Shown: positions 27,688 to 37,477 of the stretch, piece by piece
Numbering within the stretch: the stretch's first letter is position 1
Layout: every line of letters starts with the position of its first letter
DNA from: Halobacteriovoraceae bacterium
GTDB lineage: Bacteria; Bdellovibrionota; Bacteriovoracia; Bacteriovoracales; Bacteriovoracaceae
Assembly (NCBI GenBank): GCA_002712005.1
Contig: PASP01000013.1
Span: 1 to 64,000, forward strand
Length of the DNA stretch: 64,000 bases
Direction of reading: 5' to 3'
Notes under the pieces: generated by a model
What the model saw: the letters and a program-made list of their open reading frames with translations, nothing else
Databases searched by the model: none
Told to the model about the DNA's origin: nothing
Translations under genes and position numbers: made by a program

Positions 27688-28908
27688 ATGGAAGATAAAA
27701 TTTATATCAAAGATTTACTCAAGAAGATTTTTAAATACAAATTGGCAATAAGCTTAATTTTGATTGGAGCTACAGGATTTCTCATTTCTATGAGTTATTT
27801 GATTCCTAAAACTTATCGCTCTGAATTTGAAATTAATGTCTATTCTAAATATTTTAAAAATGGAATCATTAGTGAAGTTGTACCAGGTGTAGGTTCATTA
27901 AAAGAAATGACAGATACGATTAACTCAATGGTTCGTGAGGTCATGAGTGATGAGTATATCGACGAGTTGGGAATTGAATATAAATTCTACTCGGACCTGC
28001 GATCATCTGAGGAACTCACGACATATGGTGAACGTTATCAAAGGGCCAGAGAGAGAATGTTCTTAAGAGAGCGTTTCAAGTATTATTCCACTGGTGTTCA
28101 GTCATATAAAGTACTTTTTTCGGGAAAAGATCCTCTAATTACTTTAGAGGTGACGAAGAAAGTTCTTGAAAGAATTAAAACGACATTTGTTTCTAAGAGA
28201 CTTGAAACAATCGAGTTAGCAAGACAGAGTCTCTTTCAAAAACTCGAATCTATTAATCTCACTCGAAAAATTACTGATGATGAAGTTGCATCAAATGCAT
28301 TGGCATCTAAGAATCCTCAAGTCCTAAAATCCGAGTTACTTAATATTGAACAAAGTATTAGTTCATTACTAAAGCAATTCAATCGTAACCATCCAAGAAT
28401 TAGAAATCTTGAAAATCGTAAACAAACGATTTCAAAGTGGCTTTCTGAGTTTAATGTTCTCGATTCTCAAGAAAGGGATATCGAGTATTCAGAAGCTCCA
28501 CTTATTATGTCTGGAGATTCAAAAGTTGCGGCTGAAATAGCCTCTAAACTCTATGTTAAATATAATAATATAAATATTGCCCTTGAAATTGAGCGAAAGA
28601 ATTTGAATTCTTATATAGGTGTGATTCAAAGACCTCAATTACCTACATCTCCAATATTCCCAAAGAAGAGAATCTTTGCTTCCTTAGGATTTGTTCTCGG
28701 GTTAGTCCTCTGCTTTATCTATATTTTCTATCGGGAAATAATGGTTCTCAGACAGGATGATTATTTAGAACTGATTGCTCAAAAGCTTGAAACAACTTAT
28801 TTTGGTGACTTTTCTCAAATAAGCAAAACTAAAAATACTTTTATAAAAGATAAAAATGACTTGAGCCCAAGTCCTGATTTAATGGATCGAAACGACAATT
28901 TATCATGA
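27688..28908 (+). CDS. Wzz/GumC-type polysaccharide chain-length protein
   Basis: This 406-residue inner-membrane protein has two membrane helices, LAISLILIGATGFLISMSYL near the N-terminus and IFASLGFVLGLVLCFIYIFY near residue 350, enclosing a large periplasmic helical region. The Pro-rich run before the second helix (QRPQLPTSPIFPKK) is characteristic of the family. These proteins set the length of exported polysaccharide and help its export through the outer-membrane partner. The start was set at the ATG at 27688, with AAGGG seven bases before it; an in-frame ATG at 27643 would lie inside the upstream gene. The kinase domain usually fused or adjacent is represented by the degenerate gene just upstream. 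The stop overlaps the next start as ATGA. Confidence 0.85.
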   Translation: MEDKIYIKDLLKKIFKYKLAISLILIGATGFLISMSYLIPKTYRSEFEINVYSKYFKNGIISEVVPGVGSLKEMTDTINSMVREVMSDEYIDELGIEYKFYSDLRSSEELTTYGERYQRARERMFLRERFKYYSTGVQSYKVLFSGKDPLITLEVTKKVLERIKTTFVSKRLETIELARQSLFQKLESINLTRKITDDEVASNALASKNPQVLKSELLNIEQSISSLLKQFNRNHPRIRNLENRKQTISKWLSEFNVLDSQERDIEYSEAPLIMSGDSKVAAEIASKLYVKYNNINIALEIERKNLNSYIGVIQRPQLPTSPIFPKKRIFASLGFVLGLVLCFIYIFYREIMVLRQDDYLELIAQKLETTYFGDFSQISKTKNTFIKDKNDLSPSPDLMDRNDNLS

Positions 28909-30377
28909 TAATTCAACACGATTATGTTTTCGTCATTCATTTATTTGCAGTAGCACTCTTGAGTGCTGCATTCTCTTATTATTTTTGTAAAGATGCTATC
29001 ATTAATCATTCCGTTGGATATTTGCGTGTATCTTTTGGATTAAAAGCCGCTGTTTTTTGCACTTTTATAATTGGACTGTCGGGGTATTTCTTTATCCATT
29101 GGTCTTGGTCTGGTTTGATTTTAGGAATCTTTCTTTCTTTCCTGATTACTTTATCTCTTATTCATCCCAAGTATGCTATATCCTTTTTTACTTTTATGAT
29201 GATCTCTCGTCCTTGGGAATTTGTAGAGGCTGAGCTATTTAGCAGTTTCCCGCGAGACTTTTTCTATATTTGTGCTTTAAGTTTTATCGCTCATTCACTT
29301 ATTCAAAAGAAATTCTACTTTCGTTGGAATCTGGCCTGTACATTTACTCTAGGATACGCGGTTTGGTCATTCTTCTCTGTTTTTGTCACAGTTAATCCTA
29401 ACTATTTTCTTTATGAATATATGGAAGTCTTTTCTAAAGGGATTATAATTTATTTTCTAATCGTAAATATTGTGGATCGCGAAGATTATATATATCCCAT
29501 TCAAGTGGCCCTTGTTACCGCCATATTAGAAAAGGCCGTGACTTCATTCTATAAATCTGTCGTATTAGGTATTACTGCTGATGGAGATAGGCTTACAAGT
29601 GTAGGTATTCTCGAGAATTCTAATGATATTGCAGCGATTTTGATACTCTCTGTCCCTTTTTTATTGGCCCGCTTTAGAAAGGGAATCTCAACTCCTCTTA
29701 AAGTTATCATTTATTCTCTTATTCTTACGCTCTATAGCTACTTGATTTGGGAGTCAAAATCTAGAGGGGCTATCCTAGGATTTGGTGTTCTCTTTATAGT
29801 CTGGATATTTATAAACCTTAAGAGTTTAAAACAAATTATAACCACTTCTGTCATTGGGCTTGCTATCCTCTTGGGACTCATTCTTTCCGTACAAAGAGAC
29901 TCTGGTGATATCAATGAATCAACTAATAATAGAATCACTTACTGGAAAGCGGGAATGAAAATGGGTCTTAAGAATCCTATTCTAGGCGTAGGTTATTCCA
30001 ATTTTCAAATGAAACTCTTTGAGTATACCGACGGACATGTCGGCTCAGAAGGACGTTACAAGACTGTACACTCCAATTGGATTCTACCTTGGGCCGAAAG
30101 TGGGATACCTGGTTTTATTCTCTATATGTCAATTTGGATAACGTGCTTATTCTATAGCTGGAGACTCCGTTTTGCGCATCCTGAATTTATAATGGCGTTA
30201 GCATCTTATGGCGTGGCCATCACTTTCTTAACCCATACCTATATGCTTTATCCATGGATTCTATTGGCGATTATCACTTCATCAATTAAATTCAATTCTT
30301 CCAATGCAAGAAATCACCTTTTATCTGAAGAACGAAGTCAATCTTCTTCACTCTTAAAAGGAGCATGGAATGTATAA
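28905..30377 (+). CDS. O-antigen ligase/polymerase-like (WaaL/Wzy) membrane protein
   Basis: The 490-residue product has ten or more hydrophobic segments and, between two of the later ones, a large loop with YWKAGMKMGLKNPILGVGYSNF and then VHSNWILPWAESGIPGFILY. This matches the O-antigen ligase/Wzy_C family pattern W..A......P.LG.G...F plus (A/V)H(S)N....E.G..G. Such enzymes join polysaccharide repeats, or join them to an acceptor, on the periplasmic side of the inner membrane. SRGAILGFG in an earlier helix-loop also fits. It overlaps the Wzz-like gene by four bases and the next glycosyltransferase by eight, so translation is coupled. Whether it is a polymerase or a ligase cannot be told from sequence. 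Confidence 0.85.
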   Translation: MIIQHDYVFVIHLFAVALLSAAFSYYFCKDAIINHSVGYLRVSFGLKAAVFCTFIIGLSGYFFIHWSWSGLILGIFLSFLITLSLIHPKYAISFFTFMMISRPWEFVEAELFSSFPRDFFYICALSFIAHSLIQKKFYFRWNLACTFTLGYAVWSFFSVFVTVNPNYFLYEYMEVFSKGIIIYFLIVNIVDREDYIYPIQVALVTAILEKAVTSFYKSVVLGITADGDRLTSVGILENSNDIAAILILSVPFLLARFRKGISTPLKVIIYSLILTLYSYLIWESKSRGAILGFGVLFIVWIFINLKSLKQIITTSVIGLAILLGLILSVQRDSGDINESTNNRITYWKAGMKMGLKNPILGVGYSNFQMKLFEYTDGHVGSEGRYKTVHSNWILPWAESGIPGFILYMSIWITCLFYSWRLRFAHPEFIMALASYGVAITFLTHTYMLYPWILLAIITSSIKFNSSNARNHLLSEERSQSSSLLKGAWNV

Positions 30378-31521
30378 TATATTATTAGCTTTATCTCTTA
30401 TTCTCATTCTCTGTATTCTCTATGCCTTATTTGGACATATTCTTTTAACTTTATTTCTTTCTCTTCTTTCTAAATCCAGTATTAAAAAAGAAGAAGATTA
30501 TCTTCCTGAAGTATGTTTTATGATTGCAGCTTTCAATGAAGAAGCTTTCATGGCCAAAAAGTTGAGAAATACCTTGGGCCTTGATTATCCAAAGGATTTA
30601 ATCAAGATTGTTGTGGTCTCTGATGGCTCCACAGATCAAACGGATGAAATCGTAAGAGGTTTTGAGAATGAGGGGATTGAATTAGTAAGAGTTGAAGGAC
30701 GAGTGGGAAAAACGGAAGCCCGTAATCAGGCCATAAAAGAGAGAACAGAGGATATTATCATCTTCTCCGATGCTACGGCCATTTATGAAAAGGATGCTGT
30801 TAGAAAATTAGTTAGAAACTTTGCAGATGAAACTATTGGGATGGTGAGTGGAAAATTGAGCTATTTTGATCAAACATCCAGTCATATGGGAAGGGCGACA
30901 AAGCTCTATTGGTCCTATGAACAGTTGATAAAGAAATCACAATCTAGATTACGTACCCTAACTGGGGCGGTAGGATGTATTAATGCTTTTAGAAGAGAGC
31001 TCTACTATCATCTTCCCGCTAATGTAATAGAAGACTTCACCTTTCCCATAATGGTAGTTGCGCAAGGAAAGAGAGTGATCTTTGAACCTGAAGCCATTGC
31101 TTATGAAAGAACCACTCAAAATTCTTCGCAAGAATTTAAGATGCGATTACGTGTTATTCGTGGAGGAATGACTGGTTTTCGATTTGCTCTGCCTAAACTT
31201 ATATTGGCCAAGCAGTGGAGCGCCATCATTCAACTTTTCTCCCATAAGGTTATGAGATGGTTGATGCCCATTTTTCTCATCTTGCTATTTCTTGTAACTT
31301 TATTAGGAGCCTTTGCAGAGACTCATTCAATATTATTTAAGACTTTATTTATTCTACAAACGATTGCTTATGGTCTAGGTCTGTTAGGGATCTACTTTCC
31401 CAAAAATAAGATTATGGGTTTTGCAAATTACTTCCTTATTATGAATAGCGCCAGCTTAAGCGCCCTGATAAAGACATTTAGTGAAGAATTAGAAGCTACG
31501 TGGGATACCAATATATATTAA
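30370..31521 (+). CDS. Family 2 glycosyltransferase with C-terminal membrane helices
   Basis: This 383-residue protein has one N-terminal membrane helix, a GT-A domain and three or four C-terminal helices. Key GT2 motifs are MIAAFNEEAFM, IKIVVVSDGSTDQTDEI (nucleotide-sugar binding), IIFSDATAIYEKDA where DA replaces the DxD metal site, and VIEDFTFPIMV (acidic catalytic base) followed by FEPEAIAYE and RLRVIRGG in place of Q..RW. This plan is that of membrane-bound processive or lipid-linked transferases that build polysaccharide on the cytoplasmic face. It overlaps the upstream polymerase-like gene by eight bases, and the methyltransferase gene follows after ten. Confidence 0.87.
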   Translation: MYNILLALSLILILCILYALFGHILLTLFLSLLSKSSIKKEEDYLPEVCFMIAAFNEEAFMAKKLRNTLGLDYPKDLIKIVVVSDGSTDQTDEIVRGFENEGIELVRVEGRVGKTEARNQAIKERTEDIIIFSDATAIYEKDAVRKLVRNFADETIGMVSGKLSYFDQTSSHMGRATKLYWSYEQLIKKSQSRLRTLTGAVGCINAFRRELYYHLPANVIEDFTFPIMVVAQGKRVIFEPEAIAYERTTQNSSQEFKMRLRVIRGGMTGFRFALPKLILAKQWSAIIQLFSHKVMRWLMPIFLILLFLVTLLGAFAETHSILFKTLFILQTIAYGLGLLGIYFPKNKIMGFANYFLIMNSASLSALIKTFSEELEATWDTNIY

Positions 31522-31531
31522 TAGGATTTTT

Positions 31532-32365
31532 ATGACGACGCAGTTATCAGAAAGACAACAAAGAGAAAAAGAATATTACGAATCTTATGCTCAAAGTTTT
31601 GATGTTACCCAAGACATTGACTTTACTCCGATTGATTCACAAATTTCTGGCGATGAGTTCAGACCCTGGAATAGTTATTGGCGAACCTATCAAATTCCTA
31701 TTCACTTCTACCAATCTCTTCAAAAGACTGATACCCAGGTTATTCGACTATTAGATTTTGGCTGTGGACCAGGGGATAATGCATTACGTTTGTCACGTAT
31801 AGGTTATCATGTCACAGGTTTTGATATATCAGAATCAAATGTTGGAATCGCTAAGAAACTCTTCGAAAAAAATGGAAAAGTCGATCAAAGTGAGTTTGTT
31901 GTTTCGACTGCAGAGTCACTGCCTTTTGCTGGAGGATACTTTGATATGGTGGTTGGGATTGATATCTTACATCATGTTGATATCGAAAAATCACTCAAGG
32001 AACTCAATAGAGTTATGAAAGTAGGAGCTCAAGGCGTTTTTAGAGAACCAATTGAGGTTCCTCTACTCGACAAGATTAGAAATTCATTTCTCGTTAGAAA
32101 AATTGTACCTAATGAAGTGAGTCTAGAAGCCCATATTACTGAAGATGAACGTAAGCTGAATGAAGTTGATCTTAAAATCATTAAGAAAATCTTTCCTAAG
32201 ACAAGAATAGAGAGAAGTTTAATTCTTTCTCGATATGATAAGTTTATTAGAAAAAAGGGAAGTAAGAAGTCATCTCTATTAGAGAAAATTGATTATTTTC
32301 TCATGAAATTTATTCCAGGTTATCATCTCTTAGGGGGTGCTGCTGTTATTATTATCGAAAAATAA
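31532..32365 (+). CDS. SAM-dependent methyltransferase
   Basis: The 277-residue product is a class I methyltransferase (Methyltransf_11 type). Motif I is IRLLDFGCGPGDNALRLS, the acidic residue after strand 2 is in HVTGFDISESNV, and motif IV/post-I is FDMVVGIDILHHVDIEKSL with MKVGAQGVFREP. It is cytoplasmic, with no export signal. Position within the exopolysaccharide operon (10 bases after a glycosyltransferase, 6 before another) suggests methylation of a sugar or lipid-linked intermediate; the acceptor is unknown. Confidence 0.85.
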   Translation: MTTQLSERQQREKEYYESYAQSFDVTQDIDFTPIDSQISGDEFRPWNSYWRTYQIPIHFYQSLQKTDTQVIRLLDFGCGPGDNALRLSRIGYHVTGFDISESNVGIAKKLFEKNGKVDQSEFVVSTAESLPFAGGYFDMVVGIDILHHVDIEKSLKELNRVMKVGAQGVFREPIEVPLLDKIRNSFLVRKIVPNEVSLEAHITEDERKLNEVDLKIIKKIFPKTRIERSLILSRYDKFIRKKGSKKSSLLEKIDYFLMKFIPGYHLLGGAAVIIIEK

Positions 32366-32371
32366 TTTCCC

Positions 32372-33610
32372 ATGAATAGAGAAACAAAAAACATATTGTG
32401 GCTTGTACCTCGAAGCTTTCTCCCTGTATCAGATGGAGCAAGTAAGGCCAATTATAGTTTACTTCAAGACTTCTATGCTTCTTCTTTAAAAATCAAAGAT
32501 ATATCTTATCAGGTAACTCTTGTTCTCTTTATCGATGAAAATAATGACTCCTTACTCGACTCAAGGGATATTTATCTTGAGCATTTTCCTTGGGTTGAAG
32601 ATATTATCTTTTTGAAAAAGAAGATCATGCCTAAGGGAGCAGGAAGAATCAGCTCTGTTATTAAAAATATTTTTCAGACATTACCCCTAACTGCAAGCTT
32701 TTTTGATCATAGAGATAATCGAATGTTGATCAAATTTTTAGCCGAAAAGGATAAGTTTGATTATATCATCTGTGATGGTCTTCACGTATATAGTGCGGTT
32801 GCTAAGTATTTCAAAAGGGCATCCTATATTTACCGCTCTCATAATGTGGAGTTCGATTTATGGGATCTTGAAGAAGCTCCATTCATTACTGGCCTTATTC
32901 TTTTGCACCAGCAAAAGAAAATAAAAAAACTAGAACTTGAATTATGTGAAAAGGCACAAAAGGTTTGGACGATTTCTCAAACCGACACAAAACGCTATAG
33001 TGATCTCTTAGAGGGAGGAAAAGTTACTTGTACCAAATTTCAATATATACCTCTCGCTATTGATTTCTCAAAACGCGAATTTTCTTCATCGAAAGAAAAG
33101 AAACATTTCCTCTTTCTTGGAAAACTAGATTGGCATCCTAATCTTGAAGGACTTATTTGGTTTTTAGATCATATTGTCCCTAAGCTAGATGAGGATATTG
33201 TAATTGATATTGTCGGAGGAGGGGATTTTCCTAAATCACGCTATAGTGATCTCATTTCTAGCGGCAAAATAATTTTTCATGGTTTTGTTGAAGACTTAGA
33301 ACCTATTCTTCAGCAAACCAACGCCTCTGTTATTCCTATCTTTTCAGGCTCTGGAACTCGTATTAAAGTGATTGATGCTATCTCAAAAAATATTCCTATT
33401 GTCTCTACACCTTTTGGTGTGCAAGGCAGTGGATTGAGTGAAGATCATTTTTTTAGTATGAATTCTATTTCATCATGGATTGAGACTTTGAATAATTGGG
33501 ATCAAAAATCTGCTGAACTGAGGTCAACTCTGGCCCAAAATCAATTAGAAAAACTCTATTCCACAGAAAACCTCTACCATTCACTAAATGAACTAAGAGA
33601 AATCTACTAA
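32372..33610 (+). CDS. Family 4-type (GT-B) glycosyltransferase
   Basis: The 412-residue GT-B protein has FLFLGKLDWHPNLEGLIWFL at the start of the C-terminal donor-binding domain, then IVGGGDFP, FHGFVEDLEPIL and VIPIFSGSGTRIKVIDAIS. The SG.G.R.KV...A pattern is typical of GT4 transferases in which the usual E..G.P..V..A is adapted. The N-terminal acceptor domain includes YIYRSHNVEFDLWD. It is the last plus-strand gene of this run and overlaps the convergent minus-strand glycosyltransferase gene by four bases at the stops. Donor and acceptor are unknown. Confidence 0.82.
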   Translation: MNRETKNILWLVPRSFLPVSDGASKANYSLLQDFYASSLKIKDISYQVTLVLFIDENNDSLLDSRDIYLEHFPWVEDIIFLKKKIMPKGAGRISSVIKNIFQTLPLTASFFDHRDNRMLIKFLAEKDKFDYIICDGLHVYSAVAKYFKRASYIYRSHNVEFDLWDLEEAPFITGLILLHQQKKIKKLELELCEKAQKVWTISQTDTKRYSDLLEGGKVTCTKFQYIPLAIDFSKREFSSSKEKKHFLFLGKLDWHPNLEGLIWFLDHIVPKLDEDIVIDIVGGGDFPKSRYSDLISSGKIIFHGFVEDLEPILQQTNASVIPIFSGSGTRIKVIDAISKNIPIVSTPFGVQGSGLSEDHFFSMNSISSWIETLNNWDQKSAELRSTLAQNQLEKLYSTENLYHSLNELREIY

Positions 33611-34767
33611 AGCATTTCGTTATTAAGAATGGATTCAACTTGTGTAACCCATCTCTCAATAGAATATTTTCTTAGTTGCATTTCCCTTTCTTGACGAGCA
33701 TTTTCAACATAGCTTTGAACTCTAGCTTCTTTTTCTAAAGTTTCTAAAGCCAGACACCATTTTTCTTCTAAGGCGATGAAATCAACTTCATTTTTCGAGT
33801 GACGAGGAATATCGATGATGATCGAATTTTGTTGGGTAAGCATTTCTTCAATGGCCCCTACATTATTGGCCATTATGGGGGTTCCTAGGCAAAGAGACTC
33901 TATGACAGTCATAGGCATTCCCTCTGTTAAGCTCGGTAGACATAGAAATTGGACACGCTCTATAAAGCTTTGCACATCTTGTTGATGGCCATGAAAGAGG
34001 ATATTCTCACTTTCATAGCTTTCTTTTAATTGGGTTTCTAATGGGCCTGTTCCAACAATATGAAGCTTGTAGTCTTTAAGTTGTTTTGAGCGAAAGGCCT
34101 TGATTAAGGTTTCGGGGTTCTTTTCAGAGGATAGGCGTCCTAGGTAGAGTATCTCTTTTTTCTTTTTTGTTTTCTCTGTCGCTGTCTGGGTACCTATTTG
34201 GGTATCTGTCTGGGCAGTTATTTCTTTTCGTTTATCTAGAGAGTTCATATTATTGACAACCTCTATTGAGCTAATTTTTTCCTTTTCTAAGTCTTTCTTC
34301 ATTCTCTGCGATAGGGCGATCACTTTCGAACATTTTCTCATCAGTAGGAGGGCCAACTTTTCATAGAATTTCACTTTTATTGTGTGCCCTGTATTTCCAT
34401 GATGGGTGTGGATAATTTTAAGCCCCAGTTGAGGTTTTCTAAAAATAAGAAATATGTATTTTACGCACATTGCATAGAAAAGGGCCTTGAAGCCATGGGT
34501 ATAAATGATTTGGTGGCCTTCAACGATTTTGTTCAATTCTCTTATGAGATTCAAATCAATGGGGGCCTGTGAATTAAGTTTTGTTAACTGATTTCTATTT
34601 TCAATAAGCGATATGAATTCGAATGCAAACTGGGGACACTTTTTCTCTTCAATAATACATAGGTCATAGGAATTCTTTCCATATTTAACTAATCCATTAT
34701 AACCAGAAGCGACTACCTTTTCCGCACCCGCTATTTTTCCTGGAGCAAATAAGATTAACGCCTTCAT
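33607..34767 (-). CDS. Family 4 glycosyltransferase
   Basis: This 386-residue GT-B transferase shows the classical GT4 donor site: KKEILYLGRLSSEKNPETLI, LHIVGTGPLE, FHGHQQDVQSFI and CLPSLTEGMPMTVIESLCLG, giving the E(7)E arrangement (EGMPMTVIE) that holds the nucleotide sugar. The N-terminus (MKALILFAPGKIAGAEKV) has the usual Gly-rich acceptor-side loop. Its ATG shares one base with the flippase stop (TAATG), indicating translational coupling in the minus-strand operon GT4, flippase, GT4. It is the last gene of that operon. The retained motifs predict an active retaining transferase. Confidence 0.87.
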   Translation of the reverse strand: MKALILFAPGKIAGAEKVVASGYNGLVKYGKNSYDLCIIEEKKCPQFAFEFISLIENRNQLTKLNSQAPIDLNLIRELNKIVEGHQIIYTHGFKALFYAMCVKYIFLIFRKPQLGLKIIHTHHGNTGHTIKVKFYEKLALLLMRKCSKVIALSQRMKKDLEKEKISSIEVVNNMNSLDKRKEITAQTDTQIGTQTATEKTKKKKEILYLGRLSSEKNPETLIKAFRSKQLKDYKLHIVGTGPLETQLKESYESENILFHGHQQDVQSFIERVQFLCLPSLTEGMPMTVIESLCLGTPIMANNVGAIEEMLTQQNSIIIDIPRHSKNEVDFIALEEKWCLALETLEKEARVQSYVENARQEREMQLRKYSIERWVTQVESILNNEML

Positions 34768-36248
34768 TATATATTCTCCCCATTTTTCACATTGTCTTTA
34801 TGGTGGAGGTTTTGTCTTCTCTTAATTTTAAATAAGAGGTGTATACTAAAGAACCCTATTAAATAGAGGGGAGCGGTTGAAAAGAACCAAATAAGTTCAG
34901 TTTTAAATAAGGGTTTTAAGGTTAAAACTAAGATAAGAAGAATCATATTCGTTAAGAGATTGAGACCCCATGATCTTAGAGGAAGTAACTCTAAAATGGA
35001 AAGACCAGTTTTTTGAGAAGAATAATAAAGTCCCCAGAATTTAGGGATAAATCTGAAAATAACGGTCAAAGTGAGAGCACTAAGGGCTCCATGAAATTTT
35101 GCACTATAGGTGACTGCGATTAGAGAGAGAGGAGTGATGACAAGATAGACTTTTAGAATCCATTTCGTTTTTCCTGTTGCTCTGGCAATTGTATCGTGAG
35201 GGATTATGTACGTTAAGTAACTAAGAGCAAAAATTCGTAAATAGGGGATACTCTCTAAATACTGATCAGTAAAGAGAAGTTCAATAATAGGTCGGCTATA
35301 GATAATGAGTCCACATACTGCAGGGATCATAAGAAATGCAATATCCTCTTGTGCTTTCTTTAAAGATAGACCCATCTCTCTCAACTTTGATTCGTGCCAT
35401 AATTTACTTAATTTAGGCATTAAAACTTTAGTAACGGACATCTCTAGGATGAAAAGAGGCGGAACGACTAAGCAGCCCATACTGTAAAAAGCAAAGTCTG
35501 TCGGACTTAAATAGGAGGATAGAGTTAACATATCTATTTTTTCGAGAAAGAATCCTAGGAGTCCAGCACTGGACATGGGAGCACAATAGATGAAAATTTC
35601 TTTCATCTTGTGAATATCAATTTTTAGTGTAATTAATCGATCTTTTAAGCCCAGTATTAGAGATAGGAGAAACTTAATCAAGAATGTAATCCCAAAGACG
35701 ATGAACGTGGTATTGATATCCCTCGTTAGATAAGCCGCTAAGATAATTCCTACTCCTTTAAAAACTTCAAAGGCGCTGTGAAAGAGGGGACCAGAGAGCG
35801 TCTTTCCCTTGGCGACGAGATATTCACCATAGAAACTAGAAGGAGGGATAAGGGCACCTGAAAAGAGAAGGAGAAGAGTCTGTTGTTGAGTTAAATTGAT
35901 TCTTTCCGAAATAGTCGAACTAAATAGTATACCTATGGCAAGGGCGACTAAACTTAATAGTGTGGCCATTTTCCAAGCATGGTCGATATATTCCTTACCT
36001 TCTTTTTTACCAATGTAATAGAAGACGCTATAAAGTGGAGCTCCCGCTAGTGAGAGAAAGGTAAAGGAATGAATATAGAGAAAATAGATCTTATAAATAC
36101 CTATATCCTCTGGAGTGAGCATTCTTACTAGGAGAGTAGGAAGAAAGAGATTAATAAAAGAGGAAATGATTCCTGCAACAAAGACAGGCCAGTGGCCAGA
36201 GGAAAACTTCATTTTTAATTTTGTAAAGAAAGGGGCAAAAGGATTCAT
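34767..36248 (-). CDS. Polysaccharide flippase (Wzx/MATE-like)
   Basis: The 493-residue product has about twelve to fourteen hydrophobic segments and the features of the polysaccharide transporter family: an N-terminal SGHWPVFVAGIISSFINLFL, LVRMLTPEDIGIYKIYFLYI in the first loop (the ..LTPEDIGIY pattern is characteristic), and SYLSPTDFAFYSMG in the equivalent loop of the second half. Such proteins move lipid-linked repeat units across the inner membrane before polymerisation. It lies between two GT4 genes with overlaps of four bases and one base. Its presence with a Wzy-like and a Wzz-like protein indicates a Wzy-dependent pathway. Confidence 0.87.
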   Translation of the reverse strand: MNPFAPFFTKLKMKFSSGHWPVFVAGIISSFINLFLPTLLVRMLTPEDIGIYKIYFLYIHSFTFLSLAGAPLYSVFYYIGKKEGKEYIDHAWKMATLLSLVALAIGILFSSTISERINLTQQQTLLLLFSGALIPPSSFYGEYLVAKGKTLSGPLFHSAFEVFKGVGIILAAYLTRDINTTFIVFGITFLIKFLLSLILGLKDRLITLKIDIHKMKEIFIYCAPMSSAGLLGFFLEKIDMLTLSSYLSPTDFAFYSMGCLVVPPLFILEMSVTKVLMPKLSKLWHESKLREMGLSLKKAQEDIAFLMIPAVCGLIIYSRPIIELLFTDQYLESIPYLRIFALSYLTYIIPHDTIARATGKTKWILKVYLVITPLSLIAVTYSAKFHGALSALTLTVIFRFIPKFWGLYYSSQKTGLSILELLPLRSWGLNLLTNMILLILVLTLKPLFKTELIWFFSTAPLYLIGFFSIHLLFKIKRRQNLHHKDNVKNGENI

Positions 36249-37378
36249 TGTCTATAGATCCTTTCATAATTCTTAGTCATTCGTTGGATGGAAAAATGAT
36301 TAAGAACGATAGCTTTTAGAGAAAGATCCTTAGGGATACGCTTTTCACCCTTTATTTCATTCTCTTTTAAGAGCAGTAGGAGTTTAGATTTAAAGTCTTT
36401 TTGATCCTTGATTTGATAGAGCTTTATACACTTGCCATATTTATTTAAAATTCTGTGCCCAGGTATATGGGATACCAAACAAGGAGTCCCTACACTCATG
36501 GCCTCTAGAACTGAGACGGGAAGGCCTTCATGAGTAGATGCGCTTAAGTATATATCCGCTAGCTGATTTAAGGCCTTCACATCAGTGCGGGCTCCGGTAA
36601 AGATAATATTTGAATGAGTGGCCTTAGTGGCCAATTCTTCTAGCTTCTTAAAGTAGATAGGGTCGCTTGACGGTCCTACAATAAATAACTGGATTTGAGG
36701 AAAATCATCCATTGATCGAATAAGAAATTCTTGATCTTTTAAGGGCACGACTCTTGATAAGGAGATGGCCATCAATTTACTTGGGTCCCTGCCTAATTCA
36801 TGAGAGAGTTGAATCATTTCTTCTTCAGAGGGAGCCTTGTCATCTACAGCGACTCCATTTTCAATTAAGCCCAATTTTGTCGACGCTATAAATACAGATT
36901 GAAGATAGTAATCATAAATCTTCTTGCTAACTGCAATGAGATGATCTGCGCAGGGAGAAAATAATCTCTCCAATAAATCGACTTTCCAAGAGTTCTCTAC
37001 ATGATCTAAGGTATGAGTGGTATGGATATGTTTTAATGGATAACCATATTTCAATTGAAGTAATTTCTTTGTTAGAGAGAGGTAGATAAGGGGATTAATA
37101 TCGTGAGTGTGAATGATATCATAATGAGAATGAAGGATGAGATCTGAAAATTGATCAACTAACGAAAAATCTAGACCCTTCTTCTTTTTTATTTCACTTC
37201 GAACGAGTATTCCCTTTTCTTTAAAGAAAGATACCCACTCTTGTTGTTCATCATAGACAACCACTTCAACTTGGTGTCCTAAAGACATTTGCTTTAAGCT
37301 TAGATCTAAAATAATTTTTTCCAGGCCACCAATACCTAAAAACTGAGTAAAATGGGCGATTTTTAAGGGCTGAAACAC
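36245..37378 (-). CDS. Family 4 glycosyltransferase
   Basis: This 377-residue GT-B protein has an N-terminal KIAHFTQFLGIGGLEKIILDL (part of the GGLE acceptor-site loop), HYDIIHTHDINPLIYL, and the C-terminal donor site with LSRVVPLKDQEFLI, LFIVGPSSDP, FTGARTDVKALN and STHEGLPVSVLEAMSVGTP. The EGLPVSVLE motif gives the expected E(7)E pair. It is the first gene of the minus-strand operon, overlaps the flippase by four bases (ATGA), and is divergent from the Wza-like gene across a short 99-base region. Substrates are unknown. Confidence 0.88.
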   Translation of the reverse strand: MFQPLKIAHFTQFLGIGGLEKIILDLSLKQMSLGHQVEVVVYDEQQEWVSFFKEKGILVRSEIKKKKGLDFSLVDQFSDLILHSHYDIIHTHDINPLIYLSLTKKLLQLKYGYPLKHIHTTHTLDHVENSWKVDLLERLFSPCADHLIAVSKKIYDYYLQSVFIASTKLGLIENGVAVDDKAPSEEEMIQLSHELGRDPSKLMAISLSRVVPLKDQEFLIRSMDDFPQIQLFIVGPSSDPIYFKKLEELATKATHSNIIFTGARTDVKALNQLADIYLSASTHEGLPVSVLEAMSVGTPCLVSHIPGHRILNKYGKCIKLYQIKDQKDFKSKLLLLLKENEIKGEKRIPKDLSLKAIVLNHFSIQRMTKNYERIYRQ

Positions 37379-37477
37379 ATAAATCCTTGTTTATGAAAAA
37401 GCTTCACTCAATTAATTTTTACGAAGTTCCGATAAATTTACAAATACTTATATGATTATAACGGTAACTTGAGCACC